Shown one piece after another: positions 44,761 through 53,560 of a DNA stretch of 64,000 bases. How positions within the stretch are numbered: position 1 is the stretch's first letter; the number at the start of each line of letters is the position of its first letter. The DNA comes from an uncultured Fluviicola sp. (GTDB taxonomy: Bacteria; Bacteroidota; Bacteroidia; Flavobacteriales_D; Crocinitomicaceae): the NCBI GenBank assembly GCA_913009205.1, contig CAJVYC010000010.1:1-64000 (forward strand), given 5' to 3'. The notes below the pieces were generated by a model. It searched no databases and was not told the DNA's origin. It saw only the letters and a program-made list of their open reading frames with translations. The translations under genes and the position numbers were made by a program.

Positions 44761-45875
44761 AATTTATCCGCTGCGTTAATCAATGTATCGTTGTCTTTTG
44801 CAAAACAAAACCTAATTTTTTTATTATCCTGACTATTGGCACTAAAGACTGAGACGGGAATCGAAGCAACCCCATACTTGATCGTCAATGTTTTACAGAA
44901 ATCGATATCTAATTCTGACGAAACGGCGCTATAATCAGCGATTTGGAAATACGTTCCTTCGCAAGGGTCCAACTTGAACTTACTATTAGAAAGAAGTTGT
45001 TGGAATAAATTTCGTTTCTCTTTGTAAAACGTGCCTAAAGTCGACACGTCGGTTTTGGAAATATATTCTGCTAGACATGCTTGAGCGACGCTATTCACAG
45101 AAAAAACATTGAATTGATGAACTTTTTTGATTTCAGTCATCAAATATTCAGGAGCGACAACGTAACCCATTTTCCAACCCGTAATATGAAATGATTTTCC
45201 GAAAGAAGAGGTTATTATCGATCGATTCTTAAGCTTTTCACGTTCATTTGCTGAAAGATGTTTTTGATCGAAAGTGATAAATTCATAAACTTCATCCGAT
45301 AAAACAAGCATCTGATCGTTTTTAAATAGAAGCGTTTCCAAAGCCTCAAAATCAGATTCAGACCAAACCCTACCCGATGGATTGTGCGGGTTATTCGTAA
45401 TTATCATCTTGGTTTTCGAATTCGTTTTGCTCTCAATCAAATCCCAGTCGGGCATGAAATTCAGGTCCAGTGGTATCCGAATGGGTATTCCTCCAGCTAA
45501 GATTACAGCAGGTTCGTAACAATCATAACTTGGATCAAGGACAATGACTTCATCTCCCGTTTCAATGAGCGCCATAATTGTCGTGAAGATTCCCTGAGTG
45601 GCTCCGGCAGTGACCAATAATTCTGAATCAGTATTGACTTTTCTTGTGTACGAATTTTCAATAAGTCCACTTACCGCAGTTAAAAGTTCGCCCGAGCCCT
45701 GCATCGGAGTGTACTGATGAATGTTTTGATCGGCTTTTCGTTTTATAATGTCTGTAAGAACTGTGTCGACTGGGAAATTTGGAAACCCTTGTGAAAGATT
45801 AATGGCTCCAGTCTCGATTGCCAGCTTGGACATTACAGAAAAAATCGTAGTTCCAGCGTTTGGTAATTTGGACAT
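44748..45875 (-). CDS. Class I/II aminotransferase (methionine/glutamine/kynurenine type)
   Basis: 375 residues. Fold type I PLP enzyme: INLSQGFPNFP, VTAGATQGIFTTIMAL, NNPHNPSGRVW, LSDEVYEF and PLP lysine 227 in SFGKSFHITGWKMGYV. These features fit the YbdL / glutamine transaminase K / kynurenine aminotransferase group, which accepts methionine, aromatic amino acids and kynurenine. Which donor is used here cannot be read from sequence; the adjacent omega-amidase supports glutamine or methionine. A role in making kynurenate next to kynU/kmo (3 kb away) is possible but unsupported. Confidence 0.85.
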   Translation of the reverse strand: MSKLPNAGTTIFSVMSKLAIETGAINLSQGFPNFPVDTVLTDIIKRKADQNIHQYTPMQGSGELLTAVSGLIENSYTRKVNTDSELLVTAGATQGIFTTIMALIETGDEVIVLDPSYDCYEPAVILAGGIPIRIPLDLNFMPDWDLIESKTNSKTKMIITNNPHNPSGRVWSESDFEALETLLFKNDQMLVLSDEVYEFITFDQKHLSANEREKLKNRSIITSSFGKSFHITGWKMGYVVAPEYLMTEIKKVHQFNVFSVNSVAQACLAEYISKTDVSTLGTFYKEKRNLFQQLLSNSKFKLDPCEGTYFQIADYSAVSSELDIDFCKTLTIKYGVASIPVSVFSANSQDNKKIRFCFAKDNDTLINAADKLCKI

Positions 45876-45998
45876 TGTTTTTTGATTTGAAAGTAAATTT
45901 AAGAGAAATTTGCTTGATTTAGATGGATTGAAGTGCTACCAATAGCGATAGTTAATTTCAGATTCCTTAAATTAGAGCGATTTCCTCAACGTTGATTA

Positions 45999-46338
45999 AT
46001 GAAAAAGAGGGTATTCATGGCAGTCGCTTTCACTGGAATAATTTCAAGTGGTGTAATTGCTCAAGAAACAATTAACACTCTTGTGAAAAAGGAAGATACA
46101 AAAAAGGTTGATCAAGAGGGAAGTTAAAATCGGCGTTAAAATACTTACTATCAAATCAAATGCTCGCGGGTGTCCAGTTGAAGAAATTTATACGGGCGAA
46201 GCTGCTGAGAAAAAGATGGCCGAATTAGAGGCTAAAAAGGCAAAGGAAATTAAGCCATTAGAAAGCCTTGAGAAAAAAGCAGAAAACAAAAAAATAATCA
46301 AAGTTGAAAAGAGATCTATTGAAAAGTCAGCTAATTAG
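45999..46338 (+). pseudogene. Frameshifted small exported Lys/Glu-rich protein
   Basis: ATG 45999 encodes a signal peptide (MKKRVFMAVAFTGII ... VIAQ) and KKEDTKKVDQEGS before a TAA at 46125-46127. A second frame, shifted by one base, then carries the rest: VKIGVKILTIKSNARGCPVEEI and a charged helical tail rich in Lys and Glu, to 46338. Removing one A from the A6 run at 46100-46105 joins both into one 112-residue protein. The classic slippery AAAAAAG is present, but a -1 slip meets TGA at once, so programmed -1 shifting does not rescue it. Confidence 0.55.
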
Positions 46339-46603
46339 AATTGTCGCAATTGCGTTTTTCCCTGTTGCATTATTAAGTTGCTCCAACGAAGCGGATACCG
46401 TTGAAAAGGACAAACAGTTTTGCAAATGCCTTGAAGTTACAGGTGAACTGAACGAATTTTCAGCTAAGATGTTCGATAAGGAAACTAGGATTGAAGACGC
46501 TCAGAAAATGAGGTCTTTAAGAGGTGCTCGAACCAAGGAATGTAAAGATTACCAGGAAATGTCAGGCAAAGAATTATCCAAACGACAAGCGCTTTGTAAA
46601 TAA
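46304..46603 (+). CDS. Small lipoprotein, 99 aa
   Basis: TTG start at 46304 (or the TTG at 46319). A lipoprotein signal ends in the lipobox ALLSC. The mature part is helical with Cys pairs (FCKCLE and TKECKDY) and ends RQALCK. It overlaps the end of the preceding charged-protein gene by 35 bp. Function unknown. Confidence 0.6.
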   Translation: MKRDLLKSQLIRIVAIAFFPVALLSCSNEADTVEKDKQFCKCLEVTGELNEFSAKMFDKETRIEDAQKMRSLRGARTKECKDYQEMSGKELSKRQALCK

Positions 46604-46629
46604 ATGAGGCTCTGAAAACTGTTCTTATC

Positions 46630-47288
46630 ATGTTTGTTTTGCTCCTGCTTGGTATTTATTCCTTTTCTCAAATTGAGTTGATTGATAGCTACGAATCGTA
46701 TAGTACCTTTTGTGGGACTTCTTTCAGGATCTATTCTGATTCAACCTTTTTTCACACATCTGGATGCGAGACTCGACAAAGTATTCAAATCGGAACTTAT
46801 ACTCGAGAGAAGGACACTACTTTTCTGCATCCAACAAAAATAAAATTCGAGAATTTTATAAATAGCATAGTCCTCTTGCCTGAGACAAATGCATCGGACA
46901 CGGTTGATATTACTTATTTCGAAAGGTATGGCAAATGAACGTACAGTGAATACGATAGGCTAACTCAAATTGACAGTGCAATTGTTTGGAGTAATGAAAA
47001 CTCAGGGCATGGAATTCGTAAAACTTGTGAAGGAATTTGCATGTACAGCCGAAGAAGTGAATTTTTACACAATATGGAAAACTAATGCTCGAGAAGCATC
47101 TCTATTACAATAGTTCAACCTTCATTGTTAAACCAGAAGTCGAACAGGGACTGATTTTAAAAGACCTATTCCTCTGGACGGAAATTAACTACGTTGTTAA
47201 AGTTCCGAAAGACACGCGAGAAATTCGTGTTTATTACCAACATTCCGTGAAATTCTCTGGCCTTTATATTATTATGGTTGCAAATTAG
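46630..47288 (+). pseudogene. Degraded exported protein gene
   Basis: A signal peptide (MFVLLLLGIYSFSQ) and 88 further residues (IELIDSYESYSTFCGTSF ...) end at TGA 46936-46938. The same frame is open again for 48 codons (TYSEYDRLTQIDSAIV ...) to 47080. A sister frame (47085-47288; MLEKHLYYNSSTFIV ... GLYIIMVAN) completes the protein if one A is added to the AAAA run near 47076. One nonsense codon plus one frameshift, so about 220 codons have been disrupted. Family not recognised. Confidence 0.55.
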
Positions 47289-47354
47289 TGCATCACATCC
47301 AAAAACTTGAGACTTTTGACTGCAATAGAGTTGTGAACAAATATGAAGATTAGT

Positions 47355-48674
47355 CTAAGCGAATACTACATCCAAAGAATCACAAAATACTTTCGCAGCA
47401 ACTTCTAGCTTCTCCGGGGTATGCGCTTGAGAGATAAATCCAACTTCGTAACCGCTTGGCCCAATGTAAACGCCTCGATTCAATAATTCGCGAAATAAGT
47501 TTTTGAATCCATCCATTTTTCCATCAATTTGATCCGCACTTTTAATGCTTTTCTTTCCAGCGAATGACAGCCAGAAAATGGATCCAACGGTAACTATTTC
47601 AAAATTATACCCTTTGGCATAAGCATGAGCGTTCACGTTATTCACAAAGAGTTCTGTTCTTTTTTGTTGGTCTTCGTAGAATCCTGGTTTCGCACATTCA
47701 GTCAACTGAGCTATTCCAGCAGCCATTGCAACAGGATTCCCTGCAAGTGTCCCCGCTTGATAAACGGGTCCGTCAGGTGAAACGCAAGCCATAATTTCAT
47801 TGTTGGCTCCATACGCCCCCACCGTGAGCCCTCCTCCAATTATTTTACCGTATGTAACGATGTCAGGTGTGATATCGAAATAAGCAGCAGCGCCGTTAAA
47901 TCCAACTCTAAATCCTGAAATTACTTCGTCAAAAAACAAGAGTACTCCGTATTTAGTACACAGTTCTCTGAGCTCTAATAAGAATGATTTGTCTTGGAGT
48001 AAAAGTCCGTTGTTTGCAGGAATTGGTTCGATAATCGCACAAGCCAAATCCTCTTTGCTTTCTTCAAAACAAATTCGAAGTGCGTCAATATCGTTCAAAG
48101 GAAGCACCAAAGTTTCATTCGCGTACTCCTCAGGAACTCCTGCGCTAGAAGACGTCCCAAGCGTTGCCAAACCACTTCCGGCTTTAACCAACATTGAATC
48201 AACGTGTCCGTGGTAACATCCTTCAAATTTTAAAACCTTTTTCTTTCCAGTATATCCTCTGGCCAAACGCAAAGCTGACATAACAGCCTCCGTTCCTGAA
48301 CTCACAAATCTAATTTTGTCGATGTATGGGTTTCTGGACAAGATTAATTCTGCCAAATTATTTTCTAGAACTGTCGGTGCTCCAAAACCTGTTCCATTTT
48401 GCAAAGCAGCAACTACACCATCATAAATACCTTTGTGGTTATGTCCTAGGATTAGCGGGCCCCAACTACAACAAAAATCAATGAACTGATTTCCATCTTC
48501 ATCCCAGATCGTACAACCATCACCCTTTTTAATAAATAATGGCCCCCCTCCAACTGATTTAAAAGCTCGCACTGGAGAGTTTACTCCACCCGGGAAGTAG
48601 GTCTTTGCTGTTTCAAAAAGTGATTCTGAATTTGTTTTTTTGATTCCGTTCATTGATTGCTTGTTCATTGACAT
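47355..48674 (-). CDS. hemL: Glutamate-1-semialdehyde 2,1-aminomutase
   Basis: About 439 residues from ATG 48674; the longer frame needs a TTG at 48698, and in-frame ATGs at 48668 and 48653 are possible starts too. Motifs: FPGGVNSPVRAF, CSWGPLILGHNH, FVSSGTEAVMSALRLARGYTG, LLFFDEVISGFRVG and the PLP lysine in TYGKIIGGGLTVGAYG. HemL makes 5-aminolevulinate from glutamate semialdehyde, the start of C5-route haem synthesis. A TAACTTTG element lies 13 bp upstream of 48674. Confidence 0.95.
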   Translation of the reverse strand: MSMNKQSMNGIKKTNSESLFETAKTYFPGGVNSPVRAFKSVGGGPLFIKKGDGCTIWDEDGNQFIDFCCSWGPLILGHNHKGIYDGVVAALQNGTGFGAPTVLENNLAELILSRNPYIDKIRFVSSGTEAVMSALRLARGYTGKKKVLKFEGCYHGHVDSMLVKAGSGLATLGTSSSAGVPEEYANETLVLPLNDIDALRICFEESKEDLACAIIEPIPANNGLLLQDKSFLLELRELCTKYGVLLFFDEVISGFRVGFNGAAAYFDITPDIVTYGKIIGGGLTVGAYGANNEIMACVSPDGPVYQAGTLAGNPVAMAAGIAQLTECAKPGFYEDQQKRTELFVNNVNAHAYAKGYNFEIVTVGSIFWLSFAGKKSIKSADQIDGKMDGFKNLFRELLNRGVYIGPSGYEVGFISQAHTPEKLEVAAKVFCDSLDVVFA

Positions 48675-48686
48675 AAAAATGTACTG

Positions 48687-48694
48687 CAAAGTTA
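48687..48694 (-). promoter_or_regulatory. TAnnTTTG -7 element of hemL
   Basis: TAACTTTG on the minus strand, inside the extended (TTG) reading frame. If used, transcription starts about 6-8 bp before ATG 48674, which argues against the longer TTG start. No -33 element at the usual distance. Confidence 0.45.
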
Positions 48695-49053
48695 GCAAAT
48701 TTGATTCTTCGTTCCACTGTAATCTACTGTCAAAATTTAATGGATTTGTGGCGCTCTAGAATTAGGGAATCATTTCATAGAATTTGAAAACATGGATTAC
48801 CGCTAAATCAACCATTTAGCGCATAAACGCGTATATTTATTCAGTGATCTGGTGCACTTATCCGCATTTATTTGCGTAAATTAAGAGTAGACATAAGACT
48901 TCAGGAGAATTGTACGACGGAACATCAATTATCAAACACGGAAATGTGACCTTGCTGCGATAATCCAGTTCGAAGTTTTTATTTGAATTATCAATTAACA
49001 ATCCTTCAATCATAAATTAATAATTCCATATCCATAGTTCTAAAGCGTTTTTC
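48695..49053. other. Intergenic stretch, hemL-kynU
   Basis: No gene seen. It includes decayed GCG-rich fragments (ATTACCGCTAAATCAACC, TTATCCGCATTTATTTGCG) of the kind found in dispersed repeat relics, and an AT-rich leader before the kynU -7 element. Confidence 0.4.
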
Positions 49054-49061
49054 TATCTTTG
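49054..49061 (+). promoter_or_regulatory. TAnnTTTG -7 element of the kynU cluster
   Basis: TATCTTTG, 13 bp upstream of the kynU ATG; -33 element not obvious. Confidence 0.45.
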
Positions 49062-49074
49062 AGAATCATTTTAA

Positions 49075-50361
49075 ATGAAAGTTATGCCATATCAGAACAC
49101 CTTAGATTTCTCTAAGGGAATGGATGAAAAAGATCCATTAAAGTCTTTTAGAGACAAGTTTCATTCCCCTTCATTTCATGACAACGAAGTTGTTTACTTC
49201 ACAGGAAATTCGTTGGGTCTACAACCAAAAACTACAGGAGCATATATTCAAAAAGAATTGGATGCGTGGGCAAAATACGGTGTTGAAGGGCATTTTTTAG
49301 CAGAAAAACCATGGTTTTCTTACCATGAGTTCTTAACTGAAAAAGCAGCTAAAATTGTCGGAGCAAAACCAGAAGAAGTAGTTGTAACCCATTCTTTGAC
49401 AACAAACTTGCATTTACTGATGGTTTCATTTTACCGTCCTGAAGGGAAAAGAACTAAGATAATTTGTGAAGCAAAAGCGTTTCCAAGCGACGCGTATGCA
49501 CTTGAGTCTCAGGTTAAATTTCATGGATTGAATACGGAAACGGATTTAATTGAAATTGCACCAAGAGAAGGCGAGTATTTGATTAACGAAGAAGACATTT
49601 TAAATAAAATTGCTGAAGTGGGCGACGAACTCGCTATGGTAATGATTGGAGGAGTTAACTATTATACAGGTCAACTCTTCGACATGAATAAAATCACTGA
49701 AGCAGGTCACGCTGTTGGAGCAACAGTAGGATTTGATTTGGCACATGCAGCAGGAAATATCAATCTGAAATTGAACGATTGGGGTGTAGATTTCGCAGCT
49801 TGGTGTGGGTATAAATATTTGAATTCATCACCGGGTGGGGTTTCGGGAATGTTTGTTCACGAACGCCATGCGAACAGCCCACAACTTCCTCGTTTTGCAG
49901 GATGGTGGGGTTACGACAAAGAAACTCGGTTTCAAATGGAGCCTGGATTTAAACCAATGTACGGTGCTGAAGGGTGGCAGTTAAGTAACGCTCCAGTTTT
50001 AGGAATGGCGGCCCATTTGGCTTCACTTGATTTGTTTGACGAAGCAGGAATGGATCGAATTGGCGCAAAAAGAGACTCGATGACAGCTTACCTTGAATTC
50101 GTTATTGAAGATATTTCGGAAAAGAATAAAGACCGTTGTACCCTAGAAATAATTACACCAAAACAAGTTGCAAAACGTGGAGCACAGTTGTCAATTGTTG
50201 CACACGGACAGGGAAAAGCATTGTTCGATGAGTTAACGCTACAAGGGGTAATTGCCGACTGGCGAGAGCCAAATGTGATTCGAATTGCACCCGCACCTTT
50301 GTATAATTCATATGAAGATTGTTACCGTTTTGGGCAGTATTTACAGAATGCGATTCAGTAA
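49075..50361 (+). CDS. kynU: Kynureninase
   Basis: 428 residues. PLP fold type I: YFTGNSLGLQPK, the TVGFDLAHAAGN segment with the PLP-contact Asp/His, Lys247 in WCGYKYLNSSPGGVSG, and RFAGWWGYDKETRF. It cleaves kynurenine or 3-hydroxykynurenine to (3-hydroxy)anthranilate and alanine. It begins the cluster; the next gene follows after 10 bp, and kmo is the third gene. A start at Met4 (49084) is an alternative. Confidence 0.95.
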   Translation: MKVMPYQNTLDFSKGMDEKDPLKSFRDKFHSPSFHDNEVVYFTGNSLGLQPKTTGAYIQKELDAWAKYGVEGHFLAEKPWFSYHEFLTEKAAKIVGAKPEEVVVTHSLTTNLHLLMVSFYRPEGKRTKIICEAKAFPSDAYALESQVKFHGLNTETDLIEIAPREGEYLINEEDILNKIAEVGDELAMVMIGGVNYYTGQLFDMNKITEAGHAVGATVGFDLAHAAGNINLKLNDWGVDFAAWCGYKYLNSSPGGVSGMFVHERHANSPQLPRFAGWWGYDKETRFQMEPGFKPMYGAEGWQLSNAPVLGMAAHLASLDLFDEAGMDRIGAKRDSMTAYLEFVIEDISEKNKDRCTLEIITPKQVAKRGAQLSIVAHGQGKALFDELTLQGVIADWREPNVIRIAPAPLYNSYEDCYRFGQYLQNAIQ

Positions 50362-50371
50362 ATTATAGGAC

Positions 50372-50593
50372 ATGGACGAATTAGTAATGCACGAAATAAT
50401 AAGAACAAACTACTCAGGTAGTGTGAGTCAAATGTCAGCGTATACTGGTATCGCTGCCCAAGCTCTTGGCGTAATCATTGGTGGAATCATTTTGTGGAGA
50501 GCAAGTGCTGTGTTCCACAAAAAGAAGAAAAAAGAGCGGTCGAGAAACGCATTTTTCGAAACTCCATATTCAAGAGGATGGAAAAGAAAGTAA
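50372..50593 (+). CDS. Small membrane protein between kynU and kmo, 73 aa
   Basis: A 73-residue frame with a single membrane helix (about residues 22-43; TGIAAQALGVIIGGIILW) followed by a strongly basic stretch (HKKKKKERSRN) and an aromatic tail (FFETPYSRGWKRK). The start lies 10 bp after the kynU stop, the stop 45 bp before kmo, all on one strand. The basic side would lie in the cytoplasm (positive-inside rule), Nout-Cin. I do not recognise the family. Position suggests a role in the same pathway, or a membrane tether. Confidence 0.6.
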   Translation: MDELVMHEIIRTNYSGSVSQMSAYTGIAAQALGVIIGGIILWRASAVFHKKKKKERSRNAFFETPYSRGWKRK

Positions 50594-50638
50594 TAGTTAA
50601 AACCATACACCGTATTCAGTTGGTGAAAAAAATAGAAG

Positions 50639-51976
50639 ATGGAAGAAAATAAAAGTGCAATCATTGTTGGTGCCGGTTTAGTTGGATCGCTTTGGGCTGT
50701 GTATTTATCGAAAGCAGGTTATAAAGTAACGATCTATGAAAGACGTTCTGATATCCGTTTGGCTGAAATTTCAGCAGGAAAATCAATAAATCTGTCATTG
50801 TCGACAAGAGGATGGAAGGCTTTAGACAATGTTGGAGTTGGAGATGAAATCCGAAAGATTGCAATTCCGATGTTTGGAAGAATGATGCATGACACAGAGG
50901 GTAACTTGACGTATCAGGCTTATGGAAAAGAAGGAGAAGCGATTTACTCTGTCTCTAGAGGTGGGGTAAACGCTAGAATGCTTGACATTGCCGAGTTACA
51001 TGGAGGGGCAACGATTCATTACAACCATGAATGTGTAGGAGCAGACACGAAAAATGGAATTGTATATCTTAAGAACAAAGATACCGGAGAAGAAATTAAC
51101 GATCAAGCAGATGTTGTTTTTGCTGCTGATGGTGCTTTTTCAGCAATGCGTTATCATGCTTTCCAGAAACTAGATCGGTTTAACTTCAGCCAACGCTTTA
51201 TTGAAGATGGTTACCGTGAAATTTTACTTCCAGCCGGAGAAAATGGAGCCTATCAAATAGAGAAAAATGCTTTGCATATATGGCCAAGAGGTCGTTTTAT
51301 GTTGATTGCGCTTGCGAATGAAGATGGGTCATTTACTTGCTCGCTTTTTATGCCGCATTCAGGTTTCGATAAATTAATTTCGAAAGAAAGTGTAGATGAG
51401 TTCTTTAAAACAACATTCCCTGATTTTCATGAAATGATGCCTAACGTTGCAGATGCATGGGGAGACCATCCGCTTGCATCTTTGGGTATTATGAGATCGT
51501 ATCCGTGGCACCATGGTAAAACCGCTTTAATTGGAGATTCTGCTCACGCTACAGTCCCCTTCTACGGACAAGGCATGAACGGAGCGTTCGAAGATTGTAC
51601 CGTTCTTAACGGGTTAATGAAGAAACACAATGAAGATTGGGAAAAGGTCTTCGCCGAATACAGTCAAGTTCGCAAGCCAGACGGTGATGCGCTTCAGGAT
51701 CTTTCGTTAGATAATTATTATGTAATGCGCGATTACGTGGCGGATCCAGATTTCTTGTTGCAGAAAAAGATAGAAGCAAAATTTTCAAACCTGTACCCAG
51801 ATAAGTGGATGCCATTATATTCTCAAGTGACGTTCAGTGACATCCGATACAGTGAGGCTTATGCAAACGGAAAACGACAAGATAAAATCATGAAAGATGT
51901 GATGGCTTCAACTGAAAACATCGCGTCAAACTGGGACTCTGAAGAAGTTATGGCAAAAATTTTAGAAAAAATATAA
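50639..51976 (+). CDS. kmo: Kynurenine 3-monooxygenase
   Basis: 445 residues, normal length. Group A FAD monooxygenase: VGAGLVGSLWAVYL (Rossmann), ISAGKSINLSLSTRGWKAL, FAADGAFSAMR and the second FAD motif GDSAHATVPFYGQGMNGAFEDC. It hydroxylates kynurenine to 3-hydroxykynurenine using NADPH. The C-terminal hydrophobic anchor of mitochondrial Kmo is absent. Next gene 3 bp downstream. Confidence 0.95.
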   Translation: MEENKSAIIVGAGLVGSLWAVYLSKAGYKVTIYERRSDIRLAEISAGKSINLSLSTRGWKALDNVGVGDEIRKIAIPMFGRMMHDTEGNLTYQAYGKEGEAIYSVSRGGVNARMLDIAELHGGATIHYNHECVGADTKNGIVYLKNKDTGEEINDQADVVFAADGAFSAMRYHAFQKLDRFNFSQRFIEDGYREILLPAGENGAYQIEKNALHIWPRGRFMLIALANEDGSFTCSLFMPHSGFDKLISKESVDEFFKTTFPDFHEMMPNVADAWGDHPLASLGIMRSYPWHHGKTALIGDSAHATVPFYGQGMNGAFEDCTVLNGLMKKHNEDWEKVFAEYSQVRKPDGDALQDLSLDNYYVMRDYVADPDFLLQKKIEAKFSNLYPDKWMPLYSQVTFSDIRYSEAYANGKRQDKIMKDVMASTENIASNWDSEEVMAKILEKI

Positions 51977-51979
51977 GGT

Positions 51980-52918
51980 ATGAAATGGACTGTTCTTTTA
52001 ATTGTTTTGAGCTTTGGGTTGACTGTTATAGCTCAAAAAAGCTTAAATCCTCGTAACAGCAAAAAAATGTTCGGAGGTGGTCAGAGCTTCAAGGATTATA
52101 ATCTTTATGGGTTGCAATTTCAATTAGGTGGGACAACGATGATGAACCGTTTGAAAAACCCTGAGAATAATGCCGATCTTGCTGCTAATGGGTTTAGAGG
52201 AAATTACACGATTGACCCTAAAAGTAAAATTGGAGTGTATGCGGAAATCGGAATGTTTCATTTCCCGAAGAAGTTTCCAAAATTAAAAATCTCGGATAAA
52301 AAGTCTATTGTCTTAGTCAGCTATGTCGATTGGGGAATTGGGTTCAAGTATTTTAGAGGGGCCGAGAACATTTCAAAAAATTACATGGATATAGGCGGCA
52401 ATTTTCTTTACAACGAAGAAGGAGATTATAATTTCTCCAATGGAAACGTTTATGGCCGTTTTTCAGTTCATAAAAACCAATACTTCAAACCAAAGAAACG
52501 GGATAAAAAATTGAACTTCTTTCTGGATCACTCTCTTGGATTCAACTTAGATTACCGATTGATTACGACATCGGATCCTTATGCTGAAACTCTAGCTCAG
52601 TCTGACCAGAGTTACTACAAGCCCTTATATGTCCAAATGCATTATGGACTTGGATTTGGGTTTAGCCCTAAACGTGGAACGTTCATAATTCCAGGAGTTC
52701 GTTTGCCAATCTTAGGATACCAATCAACTGTTGCAGGATCAGATGGCAGTGGAAAAGGGGAAACTGCTTTTGGAAAACCTTCGATGCACTGGTTCTCTTC
52801 AAGACATTGGCCAATACTTTTCAATATCAAGTTTATGTTTGCCCTGCCAAAGAAGCCAAAGGGATGTGCAACTGGAATAACAAACGATCAAGACAAGAAT
52901 ACTCAACGAGGACAATAG
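51980..52918 (+). CDS. Exported hypothetical protein, likely outer-membrane barrel, 312 aa
   Basis: Signal peptide (MKWTVLLIVLSFGLTVIAQ). The mature part alternates hydrophobic and polar residues in strand-like blocks with aromatic and Gly-rich turns (LYGLQFQLGGTTMM, GVYAEIGMFHFP, VDWGIGFKYFRG, YGLGFGFSPKRG), which suits a small beta-barrel. A basic, soluble C-terminal tail follows. No named family. It starts 3 bp after kmo stop and ends 3 bp before the ArsC-like gene, hence one operon. Confidence 0.65.
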   Translation: MKWTVLLIVLSFGLTVIAQKSLNPRNSKKMFGGGQSFKDYNLYGLQFQLGGTTMMNRLKNPENNADLAANGFRGNYTIDPKSKIGVYAEIGMFHFPKKFPKLKISDKKSIVLVSYVDWGIGFKYFRGAENISKNYMDIGGNFLYNEEGDYNFSNGNVYGRFSVHKNQYFKPKKRDKKLNFFLDHSLGFNLDYRLITTSDPYAETLAQSDQSYYKPLYVQMHYGLGFGFSPKRGTFIIPGVRLPILGYQSTVAGSDGSGKGETAFGKPSMHWFSSRHWPILFNIKFMFALPKKPKGCATGITNDQDKNTQRGQ

Positions 52919-52921
52919 AAT

Positions 52922-53287
52922 ATGAAGAAGATATATCATCTTAAAAGCTGCAGTACCAACGTTCGAATTTTAAAGGAAATCGGACCTGGACCAGAGGTAG
53001 AGCTACAGAACATCAAAGAAGAAAACATCGATGCGAAAACACTCGATTTTTTAAAGGAAAAGATGGGATCTTACGAATCGTTATTTTCAAAAAAAGCAAT
53101 GAAGTTTCGATCTTTAGGTCTTAATAAAATGGACCTGACCGAACCTGATTACCGCAAATATATGCTAGAGGAATATACGTTTTTGAAACGTCCGTTTATG
53201 ATTAATGGAGATGCTGTTTTCATTGGGAATTCAAAAGATACTGTGGCAGAAGCCGTTGCATCATTCAATATGGGCAGTTACTGCTAA
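52922..53287 (+). CDS. ArsC/Spx-family thioredoxin-fold protein
   Basis: 121 residues, start 3 bp after the previous stop. ArsC-like motif MKKIYHLKSCSTNVRILKEI with Cys10, a helical insertion (KTLDFLKEKMGSYESLFSKKA), and FLKRPFMINGDAVFIG near the C-terminus (KRP is the family signature arginine). It could be an arsenate reductase-like or Spx-like protein; the second Cys needed for thioredoxin-coupled arsenate reduction is not in a clear position, so arsenate reduction is not assured. Confidence 0.78.
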   Translation: MKKIYHLKSCSTNVRILKEIGPGPEVELQNIKEENIDAKTLDFLKEKMGSYESLFSKKAMKFRSLGLNKMDLTEPDYRKYMLEEYTFLKRPFMINGDAVFIGNSKDTVAEAVASFNMGSYC

Positions 53288-53305
53288 TTAATAGTTTGTC
53301 AGATT

Positions 53306-53542
53306 ATGAAAAAAGTGTCAATTGGAGTAGTATTGATTGTTGGAATATTTGCCTTGGTAAATTGTAAAACAACAAAAGAAACAGTAAACCCTGAAATTAA
53401 TTCAAGTGCAAATGTGGTGGTTGATTCTCTCGAATTGGCACGAAAAAATAAAGTAGACTCTATTTCTCAAATCAAAATGCCTTCGAATACGAAGCCTAAA
53501 TCAGTTGTAAAGCCTAAAAAGGGTTCTAAAAAACAACTATAG
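53306..53542 (+). CDS. Small lipoprotein, 78 aa
   Basis: Lipoprotein signal with lipobox ALVNC (Cys20), followed by a short Ser/Thr/Lys-rich tail (CKTTKETVNPEIN ... KPKSVVKPKKGSKKQL). Start 18 bp after the previous stop, so it ends the kynU-kmo operon. Function unknown. Confidence 0.6.
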   Translation: MKKVSIGVVLIVGIFALVNCKTTKETVNPEINSSANVVVDSLELARKNKVDSISQIKMPSNTKPKSVVKPKKGSKKQL

Positions 53543-53560
53543 CCAATATAGAGGTATAAT

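Noticed and set aside
46099..46127. Programmed -1 frameshift at the AAAAAAG heptamer
   Set aside because: After a -1 slip the next codons are GGT TGA, so translation would stop; the second frame needs a +1 change instead.
46936..46938. TGA as a selenocysteine codon in the broken gene at 46630
   Set aside because: The gene also needs a frameshift further on and no conserved Cys/Sec context or hairpin is visible just after the TGA.
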